A stretch of 23,363 nucleotides of DNA from Cercozoa sp. M6MM. Its lineage: Eukaryota; Endomyxa: Ascetosporea. The translations under genes and the position numbers were made by a program. How positions within the stretch are numbered: the first letter of the stretch is position 1; the number at the start of each line of letters is the position of its first letter. The stretch is from assembly GCA_040357565.1 (NCBI GenBank), contig JBDODJ010000171.1. One strand, 5' to 3'. Below the pieces are notes generated by a model. The model was given only the letters and a program-made list of their open reading frames with translations. It had not been told where the DNA came from and made no database searches. This document shows, in pieces, positions 10,829 to 20,512 of the stretch.

Positions 10829-12309
10829 ATGCCAACAATCGCAAGTTTTTTCAACAGTTTATTCTCAGTCATTGTTGGGCAGCTAGCTGACGCCAGGGAC
10901 GTGTGCATAGGCTTTCTACACTTTTTCCAGCTCTGGTGGCACACAGATCGGCGCGTGTTTTGTCTTTCCAAACACGATTGCTCATTTGGTGCCAATCGAA
11001 AAGAAACGCCTGGAAAAACGTGGCAGGTCGGTTGGTCACCAGAACGATTATAATATTACTGACCATGCCCACGCGGTCATTTGATTGTTGCAATGTTGTC
11101 ATTCTGCAAACAGGCAGCTGCTTGGGTTGCGCTGCGGCGAGGTGTGCTCGATCTGTCTGGAGGATCTAACGGCAACGTCGCCGCTGCAGCTGCAGGCCGG
11201 ATCGAATGTCTTGTCACGCACCTGCTGCAAACACGTCTTTCACGACGGCTGCCTGGAGCGTTGGCTGCGCACAGGCAAGCACTCGGTAACGTGTCCTGTG
11301 CCCAGACTAGCTTGCTGGCTGTTGGTCCGATGATGCGCATGTGTGCACAGTGTCCACTCTGCCGAACGGCGCACTGCATGAAAGAGAAGCGTCCCTCGTG
11401 CTGCCGCTCGCTGATGCTGGCGCTGCATGCCATCCTGACTTTCTTGGAGCAAGTGCTGCGCCTGTTGACGCTGCACCACGTCGCACCGGTCGAACAGGAA
11501 GCGCCGCTGCTGCGAGGTCCGGGACGTTTCCTGGTGAGCGACAATGGCGACATTACCGTGTTACCTGCGCCTGACAGTGTGAGTGCCTCTACTGTGCGTG
11601 CCCTACCTTTGTGCGAGATTAAATCTGTGTCTGCAACAGGCTGCCACAACAGACCGAGAGTACTGGAGTACGGTGGAACAGAGGATCCTCGACAGCGTGC
11701 TCGCACAGTCGGAACAAGAGCACCGGCAGCATTTGCAACAACAGCAACAACAACGACAGCAACATCAACAACATCAACAGCAACATCAACAACAGCAACA
11801 TCAACAACAACAACGGCAACGACAGCGACAGCGACAGCGACAACGACGATCGCAACGACGACGATCACGGCAGCGACAGAGACCAAGTGCGCAATTGCGA
11901 GTCGATACGCATCTCGACGGACAAGAGAACTCGCGACCCGACACCGAAGCTCTCGAAATGTACGCGAACCTTCCAGTTTCCCTTTCCTAGTTAAAAAGTT
12001 ACTCGTCATGTGTTGTCCTGCAGGGTCTCCTCGCTGTTCGGTGACTTGGACGCCAGCGACCGCCAGGTACGACAACGCGCCGCTACAGTGCCGTGACGAG
12101 CGAGTGCCCGTCCTGTCCCAAGCACCCACACACTCCAGTCAGGCCAGACCGAAATGCGGTCTCGTCGCGTCTCCCCGCAACTCACAAAAACGCCACCCAT
12201 GCGCCACTCTGCAACAATCGAAGCGCGGCGAAACCGCATGTCGGACCACCCCATTTCAGCCCAGCCGCCTAGTCATCGGGTGCGAGCGCGGGATAGGAAT
12301 CGAAGGTGA
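10829..12309 (+). CDS. RING-H2 finger protein with polyglutamine tract (putative E3 ubiquitin ligase)
   Basis: Likely E3 ubiquitin ligase. Six phase-consistent exons (10829-10935, 11114-11285, 11351-11578, 11640-11959, 12024-12066, 12139-12309) give 346 residues. A complete C3H2C3 RING lies at about 47-97: CSIC, then Cys74, His76, His79, Cys82, then CPLC, with a Trp in the usual place (ERWL). The intron at 11286-11350 splits the RING just before the last Cys pair. Residues about 110-175 hold a hydrophobic, helix-like stretch. From about 198 there is a Gln/His-rich tract followed by Gln-Arg repeats. The C-terminal exon is short and basic, with KTPPMR. Exon 1 (FFNSLFSVIVG) and its donor are the least certain part. 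An AATAAA lies 44 bp past the stop. Substrates are unknown. Confidence 0.85.
11740..11860 (+). repeat. CAA/CAG-rich tract coding for Gln/His and Gln/Arg repeats
   Basis: Imperfect trinucleotide tract of CAA, CAG, CAT and CGA codons inside RING gene exon 4. In the gene's frame it gives Gln/His then Gln/Arg repeats; a second frame also stays open and would read as Thr-rich, but that frame lacks the RING. Mixed codons suggest an old, stable repeat. Confidence 0.85.
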
Positions 12310-12842
12310 GGCGAGGTAGGCATTCGATGGTTTCGCCTCCTTCGACGCGATCAATAAAATTTAAATGTTCAATCAACGCACTCTCAGCCTCACTCAAACT
12401 TATCATTTCCGGGGTCGATACGTATGCGCGGCGATCGATAGCTACTGCAGGTCGAGTAAGCGAATTCGAAGCCGCAAGCCTGATTGAGAGCAGTTGAAAT
12501 GAGTAAGCATGTTTCATACTAAATTTAAGTTTACTTTACTAAATGTAATTTATAGTTCAGTTCACCTGCAAAATGAAATGAATAATTTTCCTCATGAGGA
12601 GTTACTAAATTGACTGGTAGTGCAAAACCAGCCGCATGTCATGCACTGGTGCACTGTATGCAGTATACGGGGGACAGTATCTGCAATATGAACGCTCGGT
12701 TCAGAGTTTGCACATTGCTCAGTTCAGTTGAGAGTGCTCGCGTCGGTTTCGACATCTCAAAACGGGATTTCTTGCCCGTGCCGGTCAAAGAACTTTCCGT
12801 TGTGCTCGCGATTTGCCTGTAGTATATTTTACGTACTGACAT
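12269..12842 (-). CDS. Putative small minus-strand gene, function unknown
   Basis: Low-confidence gene. A last exon (about 12269-12491, after a CTCAATCAG acceptor) stays open for 74 codons and reads like normal protein, with SEAESALIEHLNFIDRVEG and a PALAPDD end. An upstream open stretch begins at an ATG at 12842 (SSLTGTGKKSRFEMSKPT) and can be spliced in phase, for example from a donor after NRA (GTTCAT). It would begin 28 bp past the SDR stop and end inside the RING gene's 3' exon, overlapping it antisense by 41 bp. I recognise no family. The alternative is chance open frames in RING and SDR 3' sequence. Confidence 0.3.
12353..12358 (+). terminator. AATAAA poly(A) signal for the RING gene
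   Basis: Canonical AATAAA hexamer 44 bp past the RING gene stop codon. It lies antisense within the last exon of the putative small gene on the opposite strand. Confidence 0.5.
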
Positions 12843-12869
12843 GTGCTATTGAGCGTTTATATATTCTAG

Positions 12870-14096
12870 TTATACCTGATCGAGAAAGCCCAACACCAGC
12901 TCGATGGACTCAGGGGCTGAACAAACCCAGCATCGTTAAGTTCCATCTGGACTACTAAAACTTATAGCACGTGGAATTGTACGTTCAAGCGGCGGATGGA
13001 CACGGCCGTAGTTCGAACCCATGTCGGTATTGACCCAACCAGGACACATCTGTACACAATTCAAAAATTAATACCTCAGCTTACATGTGAAGTTCAAGAA
13101 TACAGCAAGCACGGTGACGTGCTCGTTCGCGGGGTCCAGCGCAATCAGACGTGTCATCATGTTTGCCGCTGTCTTGCTGCACTTGTACGCCTTTACACAT
13201 GATGTAAATTTACAAGTAATTTAATCTGCATGCAGTTTTATCACTGACTGCCCAGTGTGTTCGTTTGCACCGGTCCAATGTAGCTTCCGTCAGTGTTGGA
13301 AATCGAGCCGGCGCCTGGACAGAACGTGTGAACGAAAGAGAGGGGGTTTTTGTGAAACTGCACAAGGGTGTACCACTTGTGATGGCAACGAATTTGGCGT
13401 TTCGTCGAGCCAGCAGCGGGAAGAAGGCATTCGCAACGCGTGCGATGCCAAGACAGTTGACATCGAAGTCGCGCTGCGCAGCCGTCAGTAGTGCAGACAT
13501 CTCAGTGCTTTGCGAGATAACCGACGCAATGCGAGGCTTTTTGAACTTTATGACAGTAAACTTAGTTTGTCGCACAGGGAAAAGCAAAAGCACCAGCGTT
13601 GTTGATCACGCAGTCCAACCTCTCGCCTGGGGATACATCTTTTAACAAGGTATCTGTGTCAGTGTTTTGAAAACAGAATACCACCGCCTAGTAGAGAGGC
13701 AGCAACGATTTGTTTCGCTTCAACGACACTATCATTGTCCGACACGTCCATCGGCACAATCTTAATGTTGCCTCCTGATTCCCGCTGCAGTTCCTTCAGT
13801 TCCTGTTTCGCAATGTAAATCAATATTACAGAATGAGTCAGTTCCAGTTTATCGTTCGCAGATTTTCACTTGGGTCAAGTTCTGGGGTGTTTTGTACCGT
13901 TGCAGCACTCACATTGCGCGCCGTCGCGAATACTCGCGATGTACGTGACAGCTGCTTCACGAATTCGCTGCAGAATCAAGTTTACTGTAATTTATATAAA
14001 TTAATGAGCGGTTAGCTGCACAACCGAAAGAGACACGGACAAAAGTCAATACAGTCCCAAGCCACGATTTGCGCCTGTCACAAGGTAGTTCATCAT
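12870..14096 (-). CDS. Short-chain dehydrogenase/reductase, C-factor-like
   Basis: NAD(P)-dependent SDR resembling the C-factor/carbonyl reductase type. Exons: 14053-14096, 13913-13967, 13685-13802, about 13592-13626, 13374-13536, 13271-13314, 13104-13190, 12983-13049, 12870-12916; about 219 residues. Visible marks are the nucleotide loop VTGANRGLGL, EFVKQL, the VINNAG motif, FDVNCLG, the ITSGAGSIS active-site serine strand, YKCSK (catalytic Tyr and Lys of YxxxK), CPGWVNTDMG, and an ESIELVLGFLDQV end. One junction does not fit standard splicing. After VINNAG, the only GT donors give phase 1, while every acceptor for the next exon gives phase 0. A GC donor (GGT|GC) at 13592/13591 would fit, as would a small indel or a recent defect. 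All other junctions are in frame. Confidence 0.85.
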
Positions 14097-14639
14097 CGAG
14101 GCAAGTGACAGCTTTAGTTGAATGCACACTAGCTGATACGTGAAGCTTGATGCAGCTGCAGGGTGCCAGTTGTCAGAAGTCCTAAGTTGAGTCGGATTTT
14201 CATTTTTTACGCCCAAGGGACAGCATCGAGTCGGCTGGCATGCGAGTCCGATCCCCAATCCGCAGTGTAGCTTGCTGATTCGATCCCGAATCGGTTAAAT
14301 ACAAGTCAGTAAAAAGAGACGCGCAGTTAAAACTCGGTTTCTGTTTTCCGGATGTCTTCGTGCCACTTTCGATTGTCGACCGCGTTGATCGTACCGACGT
14401 TGCTTCGATGCAGTGAGATAAACTTCAAACCAGCAACGAGCGCGTGTATTTGTTCGTTCCTGTGTCGGCAGTACATCGACTGAGCTTTTGACGTCTCTTG
14501 GCGTGGCTCCTTGCCGATCCACACAGAAAAGTGCAGTGCCCACGAGAAGAAAGAAATTACGAGATAACAAGGCTGTGAAGTTGTACCGTCGACTAAGCGC
14601 AGCTTCTGTCGTTTCAGGGTTGGTTCGACTGGCGCACTG
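14097..14639. other. Spacer upstream of the SDR gene
   Basis: This 543-bp stretch lies between the SDR start and the putative small gene. It has an open minus-strand frame of about 120 codons (from about 14695 to 14327) with no recognisable motif, which overlaps the neighbouring gene model. I see no supported gene; it probably holds the SDR promoter. Confidence 0.4.
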
Positions 14640-15579
14640 TCAAATGTCAAAGTCGTTTTCCATGTCCTCAAATTCCTCGAGACAGCCGTCGTCATCCTTC
14701 TTCTGTTTCATAAAAGCAGGGTAAGAAAAGTACGATGAAGAAGATACGCGACACAACATTTGCAGAGCAACGTACGAAAGCGACTTCCATAGCTTGTACC
14801 AAAGCATCACAAGGCCCTTATCGGTATCCGAAAATGAGTCGTCGCCGCTTCGGAGAGTCTGTTTTTCGCAGAACTGAGGAGTCATTGCATTCGCGTCGAT
14901 ACCGGAAATTTAATTTCGATTATGACACCCGCCGACCGGGCACCGGCACATACTGTACAGTGTACACGCGGAGCATTCGTAATTTACTCGACTATCGACC
15001 GACGCTGGCGTCACTGTACCCAAAAACAACGCCGGTCCAAAGAAGAAATTAATGCCTGAAGCAAAAAAGCAAGCAACAGTCGCAAGGGACAACAGGAGGA
15101 AAACCAAAATAAGTAATACGAGAGTGTGAACCGCAGGACAGCAAACGACGCAACACCTTCGAAGTCTGTTTGTCGGTCGGGTTGTCCACGACTTTATTGT
15201 ATTGTGTCTCTGTGAGACCCCCCAAAAATCGACTTCTGACGGATCCAAGCACGATTACAACAAGAGACGCAGCATCGGGAAAAGCGACGTCTGTCTCACA
15301 GTCACGTTGCAAACCTAGTATTGGTTATTTCTAGAAATAGAAACCTAGTCAAGAGGCCTCCACGCCAGATTTCCAGAAATAGTGCCCTATTCTAGAATAT
15401 AGTGCCTAGTTCTAGAATAAGGGGCATGGAGTTCTAGAAGTTGTGCGCACGGGGCAGAGTACAGTATTGAACTGTACGGTACTCGGCTACCGTCGCACAC
15501 CGCACAGTACTGGTAGTCGCACACCGCACGGTACCGTACTGGTACTAGCCGCATCAATACACAGTGTCCGGTCACACAT
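14640..15579 (-). CDS. Putative small protein, function unknown
   Basis: A five-exon minus-strand model (15546-15579, 15157-15314, 15020-15055, 14748-14873, 14640-14702) is in phase throughout and gives 138 residues. Support: a strong pyrimidine tract and TTCAG acceptor before 15055, a GTACAG donor after it, and a pyrimidine-rich 45-bp last intron. The protein has one hydrophobic stretch (AASLVVIVLGSV, about 27-38), a second aromatic one (MLWYKLWKSL), and a very acidic end (EEFEDMENDFDI). I know no family. The start is weak: exon 1 is tiny, lies only 48 bp past the kinase stop, and intron 1 would hold the heat-shock-like sites. Plus-strand frames across the same stretch also look partly protein-like, so even the strand is uncertain. 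Confidence 0.35.
15329..15439. promoter_or_regulatory. Cluster of five TTCYAGAA sites (heat-shock-element-like)
   Basis: Four TTCTAGAA palindromes (15329, 15390, 15410, 15432) and one TTCCAGAA (15371) lie within 111 bp. Each matches the TTCnnGAA core bound by heat-shock factor. The last four are 19-22 bp apart, about two helical turns. They lie 3' of the kinase and upstream of, or in intron 1 of, the putative small minus-strand gene. Part of the spacing comes from a degenerate 20-bp tandem repeat (TAGTGCC plus TTCTAGAAT). Confidence 0.45.
15492..15544. repeat. Tandem duplication GTCGCACACCGCAC...GTACTGGTA
   Basis: Two adjacent copies (15492-15515 and 15516-15544) share GTCGCACACCGCAC and end in GTACTGGTA. 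The second copy carries a few extra bases (GGTACC). It lies beside the heat-shock-like cluster. Confidence 0.8.
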
Positions 15580-15627
15580 CTGAGGCAGAAAACGCAACGT
15601 CACGATTCGCGAATCGTGCAAAGTGAC

Positions 15628-17609
15628 CTAGTGCATGACCTCGAAGCGGCCCGTGCGACGCTGCGGCGCCCGTGACGACGAGGCCGAGCTCTTGTGCGAG
15701 GCTGGCGCGGCGCGGCCGAGTGAGAAGCCTCGCGTCCGCGCGCGTCGACCACCGACGGGCTGCGAGGCTGGTGGCGGCTGCTGCCGGTGCAGTGCCGAGC
15801 GCGAGAGCTCCGCCGTTGTCGACTTGCGCCGAGTGGTCTTGGTCGACGGTACTTCCTCGAAGCGGCCGCGGCGACGTGGCGCACTGGCGGCACCGCTCCT
15901 GCCGCCGCCCGAGGCCGACGTAGATGTCGACACCGAGGCCGACGAAGAGGCGGCGCCTGACTGAGCACCTGACGGTGCCGCCGAAGGTCGCGGCGATCGC
16001 CGCGTGCCGTAAAGGTCGGGCTGCACCTCGAAGCGTCCGAAGCGCGTGCCGCGTGTCGACGGCGTCGGACTGGGAGAACCCGGCGTGGCCGACTTGCGCT
16101 CGCGCGACGCCTCCTCCTGTTCGGCCTGCCGCTTGAGGTCGGCGATGTCGTCAAAGACCCAGCTGCGCACCGTCGTTGGCCGGTCCTTGGTGCGTCTGGC
16201 GCGCTCCGGCGCCGGCAGCTTGCTCTTGGGCAGCTCAAACGTCGGCTCGCCGTCCTTGTTAGTGCCGATCGGAGCGAAGCGCTGCGCAATCGGCGGCAGG
16301 TGAGAGATCACGCTCTCGACCACAAAGGCCGGTCCACGCGCTGCAAGCAACACCCACAGGGATTAGCAGGGGGTCGGCAGGAGGAGAGAGGACAAGGGAA
16401 GAGGGCTACCCTTCTTGAAGAAACTGTGCTTGAGGAGTTTCTCGGCCGTGGGTCGTTTGGCCGGGTCCTTCTGCAGACACTTGCAGACCAGGTCGCGGAA
16501 CTGGCGCGAAAACTGGTGCGACTTGTCGTCGAACGAGTCGCAAGACGGCGGGTCGCTCTGCAAGATCATGAGCATCACCTTCATTGGCCGGTGCCGCGCG
16601 TACGGCGGCCGGCCAAACGCGAGTTCCAGCGCCGTGATGCCAAAGCTCCAGATGTCGGCACGCGCATTGTAGCCGCGCGACTGCTCGACCACCTCGGGTG
16701 CCATCCAGCCTGTGCACAGCAGCCCAAGGTAATGGGGGGGTGTGGTGGCAACACAGACAGTAGGTAGTAGGAAGGTCGGTACAAGGTGTGCCCGTGAAGG
16801 TGCGACACTGTTGTCGCCGCCGGCCGCTCTCGAGCAGCGTGCCAACGACGCCAAAGTCGCCGATGAGCACGTTGCCCTCGTCGCTCACGAGAATATTGCC
16901 GGCCTTGATGTCGCGGTGCACGCGGCCCTGCTTGTGCAGGTAGGCCAGGCCACGCAGCGTCGACTGCAGCAGCGTCGCCAGCAGCGCCTCGTCCTTGAAG
17001 CCGTTGGGCCAGAAGCGGCGCATCATGTCGGAGCAGCTGCCGCCGCCCAGCAGCGGCATCACGAGCCACAGATCGCTGTCGGCCACGAAGGAGCAGTAGG
17101 ACCGCACGAGATTCTCGTGTCGCATCTGCGACAGCATCGTGATCTCTTTGGACACCTCAGACTGCGTACACCAACAAACATACGTACTCACGCAAGGAAA
17201 GGGGAGGGATCAGACGCACCTGCAGGTCGCTGGTCTTGTTGTCTAACTCGTCCAGATCGAGCACTTTTACCGCGGTTGGCCGGTGCTCAGTCCGGATCAC
17301 CTTGTTCTAGAAGCAACACCCCAGACATACATGTGCAGAAATATATATATATATATATATATATATATCTTCCCACAAGTGCAATCGAGAGGACAGGAAA
17401 CTCACATCATCGTCTCGATACTCCACGAGGCATTCGGCAAGATAGACACGCGCAAACGCTCCCGTACCGAGGAGACCCCGAATCGTGTAGTTTGACGCAT
17501 CCGTCGGCCAAGGAATGCGCTGCCAGATTGCCAGATTGCATACATCGTGTGGAGGCAAAGCAAAGCGTGTGACGCATACCTGTTCCTCATCAAGCGCTGG
17601 TGTCGCCAT
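15628..17609 (-). CDS. STE20/GCK-group protein kinase, OSR1/SPAK (Fray)-like
   Basis: Serine/threonine kinase of the OSR1/SPAK branch, which in animals acts under WNK kinases on ion transport. Six exons (17580-17609, 17406-17519, 17220-17306, 16783-17161, 16410-16709, 15628-16340) total 1623 nt, 540 residues. The kinase domain (about 21-300) is intact: Gly loop GTGAFARV (28-35), Lys62 in TAVK, HRDIKAGN (159-166), DFG (179-181), TGTPCWMAPE (201-209) and WSFGITALE. After it come VRSWVFDD (about 362-369), like the W-motif of plant and protist relatives, and a Ser/Arg-rich tail. The tail holds RFEV at 406-409 and 535-538, plus a variant RFEEV at 463-467. No clear globular CCT docking domain is visible. 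The (TA)n at 17341-17368 is in intron 2. It begins about 80 bp after the proposed end of its minus-strand neighbour. Confidence 0.93.
17341..17368. repeat. (TA)n microsatellite in a kinase intron
   Basis: Fourteen TA units in the intron between kinase exons 2 and 3. Confidence 0.95.
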
Positions 17610-17688
17610 GTTTCACGCTAACGCTGGTGGTCTCGAACGACACGCCTGAAAAGCCTCAAACAGGGCAAGGTCGATTTTTGAGAAGTCT

Positions 17689-20512
17689 TCAAATCGCCTC
17701 GAAAAAAGAAACGCAGCACAGCTGCTGCACTTCCAGGCACTCACGAGCACCTCTATCGTGTCCCAGAGCTTTGGAAAGGTACACACAAGTGTCCAGAGCG
17801 TGTCTAAGTGCGGCTTGAGCACAAAAGCAGGGATTATTCTCTGGACGTGGCAGAGCATCCAACCGAACTTTATTTTTGGAAAACGCAACCACTTGATCAA
17901 AACCGTCACATCATCATCACCTTCTCCCATCACACGATCAGCGATCTTCCTTTCGGGTGCCTGCAGCAGTTCTTGCGATCGAGGGGGTGCGAACTGTGCT
18001 TGCACTCCCTTGCGTCCTGATATCGTCAGCACACTGGGATATGAGTACAAGTCGTGCAAGACTTGGTAAACCACCGAGAACTGGTTTCAGTGCGTTACTC
18101 AGCCTCAGTAAGATTGATCTAAAAAGGGACGGGTGGTTTTTATTATGGCTCGGAGACGTTTCGCCAACCGGTTGTTGATGATGTCCCTATACGGGAAGGA
18201 GGGTACTGTACCACCCTGGGGTTGAGGAGAAAAGGTTTTACTGTCCAGGGACATGACTGGGATGGACACATGGAGCAGGTTGTGTGCTGCCGTCTTTTGC
18301 GGACAGTCGACATTGACTTGCACGGTGCTGAAGTCACTGCTGCTGCTGCTGCTGGTGCGACTCGTTGAGGTGGTTTTCATGGATTCGGATGCCAAAACCG
18401 AGTGTGACTGACCTGCATTGCAACTCTGGGTGGCAGTGCGAATGTGCAGTGTGTTCTCTTCATCGTCGCTGCTGTCATTGTCAGACTCGGTGAGCACAAG
18501 GAACGAGGTCGAAGTGTCCACGTCGAGTTCTTCATGCCGCGTGTCAAACGTTGTCACCGATGCACTCGACGACAGCGAGGTTTCCGAACGCGTGTTGCCG
18601 CTCGCCAGCGTCGTGTTAAAAGCTGTTGCACAACAACAACAAATCAAGCCCTGCTCAGTCAGTAAGTGACAGTGCAAATGTAATGTATATTATAAACTTA
18701 CTGGAGGAGAGCGTGCGGTCATGCTGAGCTGACAGGTCCAACTGCTTGTCGCGTTCGGTCCAGGCCCCGGCGCGCTCGCAGAGAGAGCTGTCGCTGCTGC
18801 TACTGCCGACACCGGCTTCGCTCTTGCCGGCGCTGCCGAGTGTGCCGAGACTGCCGCTGGATATGCCGCTGCTTCGAGAAGTCTCCTGCCTTGTGGAAGA
18901 ACTCACCTAGAAAAATGACAAAGAGATTCAATCGTACAATTACAAGCTAGGCTTTGACGGGTAATTCAACTCACGGTGTGCCCCAGATCAAACTCGGTCG
19001 AGAACTTGCTTTCATGGAACATCTGGCGTCCGCCAAAATGGCGTATTACGTCGGAAGACAGGAGATGCGAGAAACGCGAGCTCTCGTGCAATGCACATGG
19101 CCGATGATGACGCTTGTTTTCTCGTCGCCTCGTCGTTCGTTTACTCGTTTTATCGGCACCAATGTCGATCTCCATGCACACAGGTTTCTTTCGCGAACGG
19201 CTCGCTTTTGTCGCCTGCAGCTGGTGCAACTTGTCGCGCTCCAGGCGTTGTTGGTGCAAGCGACGGTCGGCTTCGACGAGGTGTCCGATGCGTGACTTGA
19301 CATTCTCCAAGTGTCGGGGAACACTTGCTTTGCGCTCTTGTTTCGGTGATGGCTTCATACGATCGTTGCGGTGCAAACTGAGCCGTCGTTTGCTCTTCGT
19401 TGAATCGTCGAGCAAGACAGGGTTGGCGCGACTCTGGTCTCGAGAGCGCACGATCTCTTTCTTCTTGGCTCGCACTCGCTGACGAATCTTTTCGGCAGTG
19501 GCGTCGGATTTTGTACCGTCCCCGCTGTCGCTGTCCGAGTCGTCAATCTCGACCTCGTGGTCGTCGAGAACAGCGACAACTTCGTCGCCGTCGATCAACG
19601 CGAGTGACAGCTTCTTTGAGTGTTTCAAACGTTCGAGTTGCTGCCGCTCACGCTCCTGTTCGAAATGACTTTTGACGTGCAAGTAGCGAGTGGTTGCGAT
19701 GTCGCTGTGCGTGACATCGTCGTTGTCTTGTTTCTGGCTCAGCGAGTACGCGAGTCGAGGGCTGGTGCGAGGTCGTCCAGACACCGATCTGCTGCGAGTT
19801 CTTTTCTTCTTTTTAGCTTCAAGTTGATCGAATACTTCGCTCGAATGAAAGTCACGCGCGCGACGAGCATTAACGCGAACCTTCTTCGCAGAAGCGCACG
19901 GGCGCTGGAACACGATGCGTTTCTTTGCACGTCGTGCCTCTGCAGGGAGAGCCGAGTACTTTCGCTGAGCTTTCGTCAAGTGCGGTAAGTGTCGAGTTCG
20001 CCTAGTTCGAGGTGTCTCCGCTGCTTGAGATGTTGTGCGCGAGCTCTCGCTTTCGCTTTCGGTCTTTTGTTGGACTCTAGAAGGTACCGGTGCCGCATCA
20101 GTGCTGCCGACTGCATCATACTCGAAATCATCAATGTCATGGCGCAGCTTTGCCATAAAGTTGCGCAACTCTTTGCGTTTTGATGCAAAGCGGAGTGATC
20201 GAGCTTCGTGCGACACCCAGCCTCTCAGTTCATCGAGTGTGAGTGCGCGCACGTCGACAGCGGCATTCTCCAGAGCAAGCACGCCGCATAACGCCAAGAG
20301 ACGAGAAACGTCGTCCCAATCCTTCTCCGGAAAGCAGCCAAGGAAGTTGCGAATCAAGCGATTGCGTCGCAGCCAGTCGCACTGAGGCCTGAAACGACAG
20401 TACAGTAAATTGAAAGCGAAAATCAAACCCCAGAACAGATGCTTCAGTTCGACACTATTGATAATACTGCCAGGACTAAATGACAAGGATACGGCTCGCC
20501 TGGCGGAGTCAT
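17689..20512 (-). CDS. Large basic, serine-rich protein of unknown function
   Basis: I do not recognise this protein. Exons 20493-20512, 18975-20388, 18702-18906 and 18622 onward are in phase. The N-terminus (about 1-100: MTPPGEPP, FLGCFPEKDWDDVSRLLALC) looks like a helical globular domain. Residues about 100-480 are Lys/Arg/Glu-rich, with nuclear-localisation-like KKKKRTRSRS and charged helices. About 480-680 is Ser/Thr-rich. Two endings are possible. Without further splicing the frame stops at 18105 (718 residues). Splicing at 18212 (donor G|GTACAG) into 18049-18080, 17921-17993 and 17689-17867 is also fully in phase, gives 777 residues and ends in LCCVSFFEAI; I prefer this because those exons read like normal protein (VRLDALPRPENNP, ALRHALDTCVYLSKALGHD). 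A nuclear or cytoskeletal scaffold role is a guess. Confidence 0.75.

Noticed and set aside
11081-12319. A 412-codon plus-strand open frame with a Thr-rich repeat over the RING gene
   Set aside because: It ignores the introns and reads the CAA/CAG tract in another frame. The alternative spliced frame gives a complete RING-H2 domain with all eight zinc ligands and in-phase exons.
13005-13025. A tRNA B-box-like GTTCGAACCC
   Set aside because: It lies in an SDR exon (the codons of MGSNYGR, antisense) and no matching A box or cloverleaf surrounds it.
17613-18074. A 153-codon minus-strand open frame just upstream of the kinase start
   Set aside because: It begins at GTG, is hydrophobic without motifs, and overlaps a better spliced set of exons (17689-17867, 17921-17993, 18049-18080) in another frame.
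19110-20400. Several plus-strand open frames opposite the large basic protein
   Set aside because: They are Ser/Arg/Cys-rich shadows of the 1414-bp minus-strand exon and have no motifs or sensible starts.
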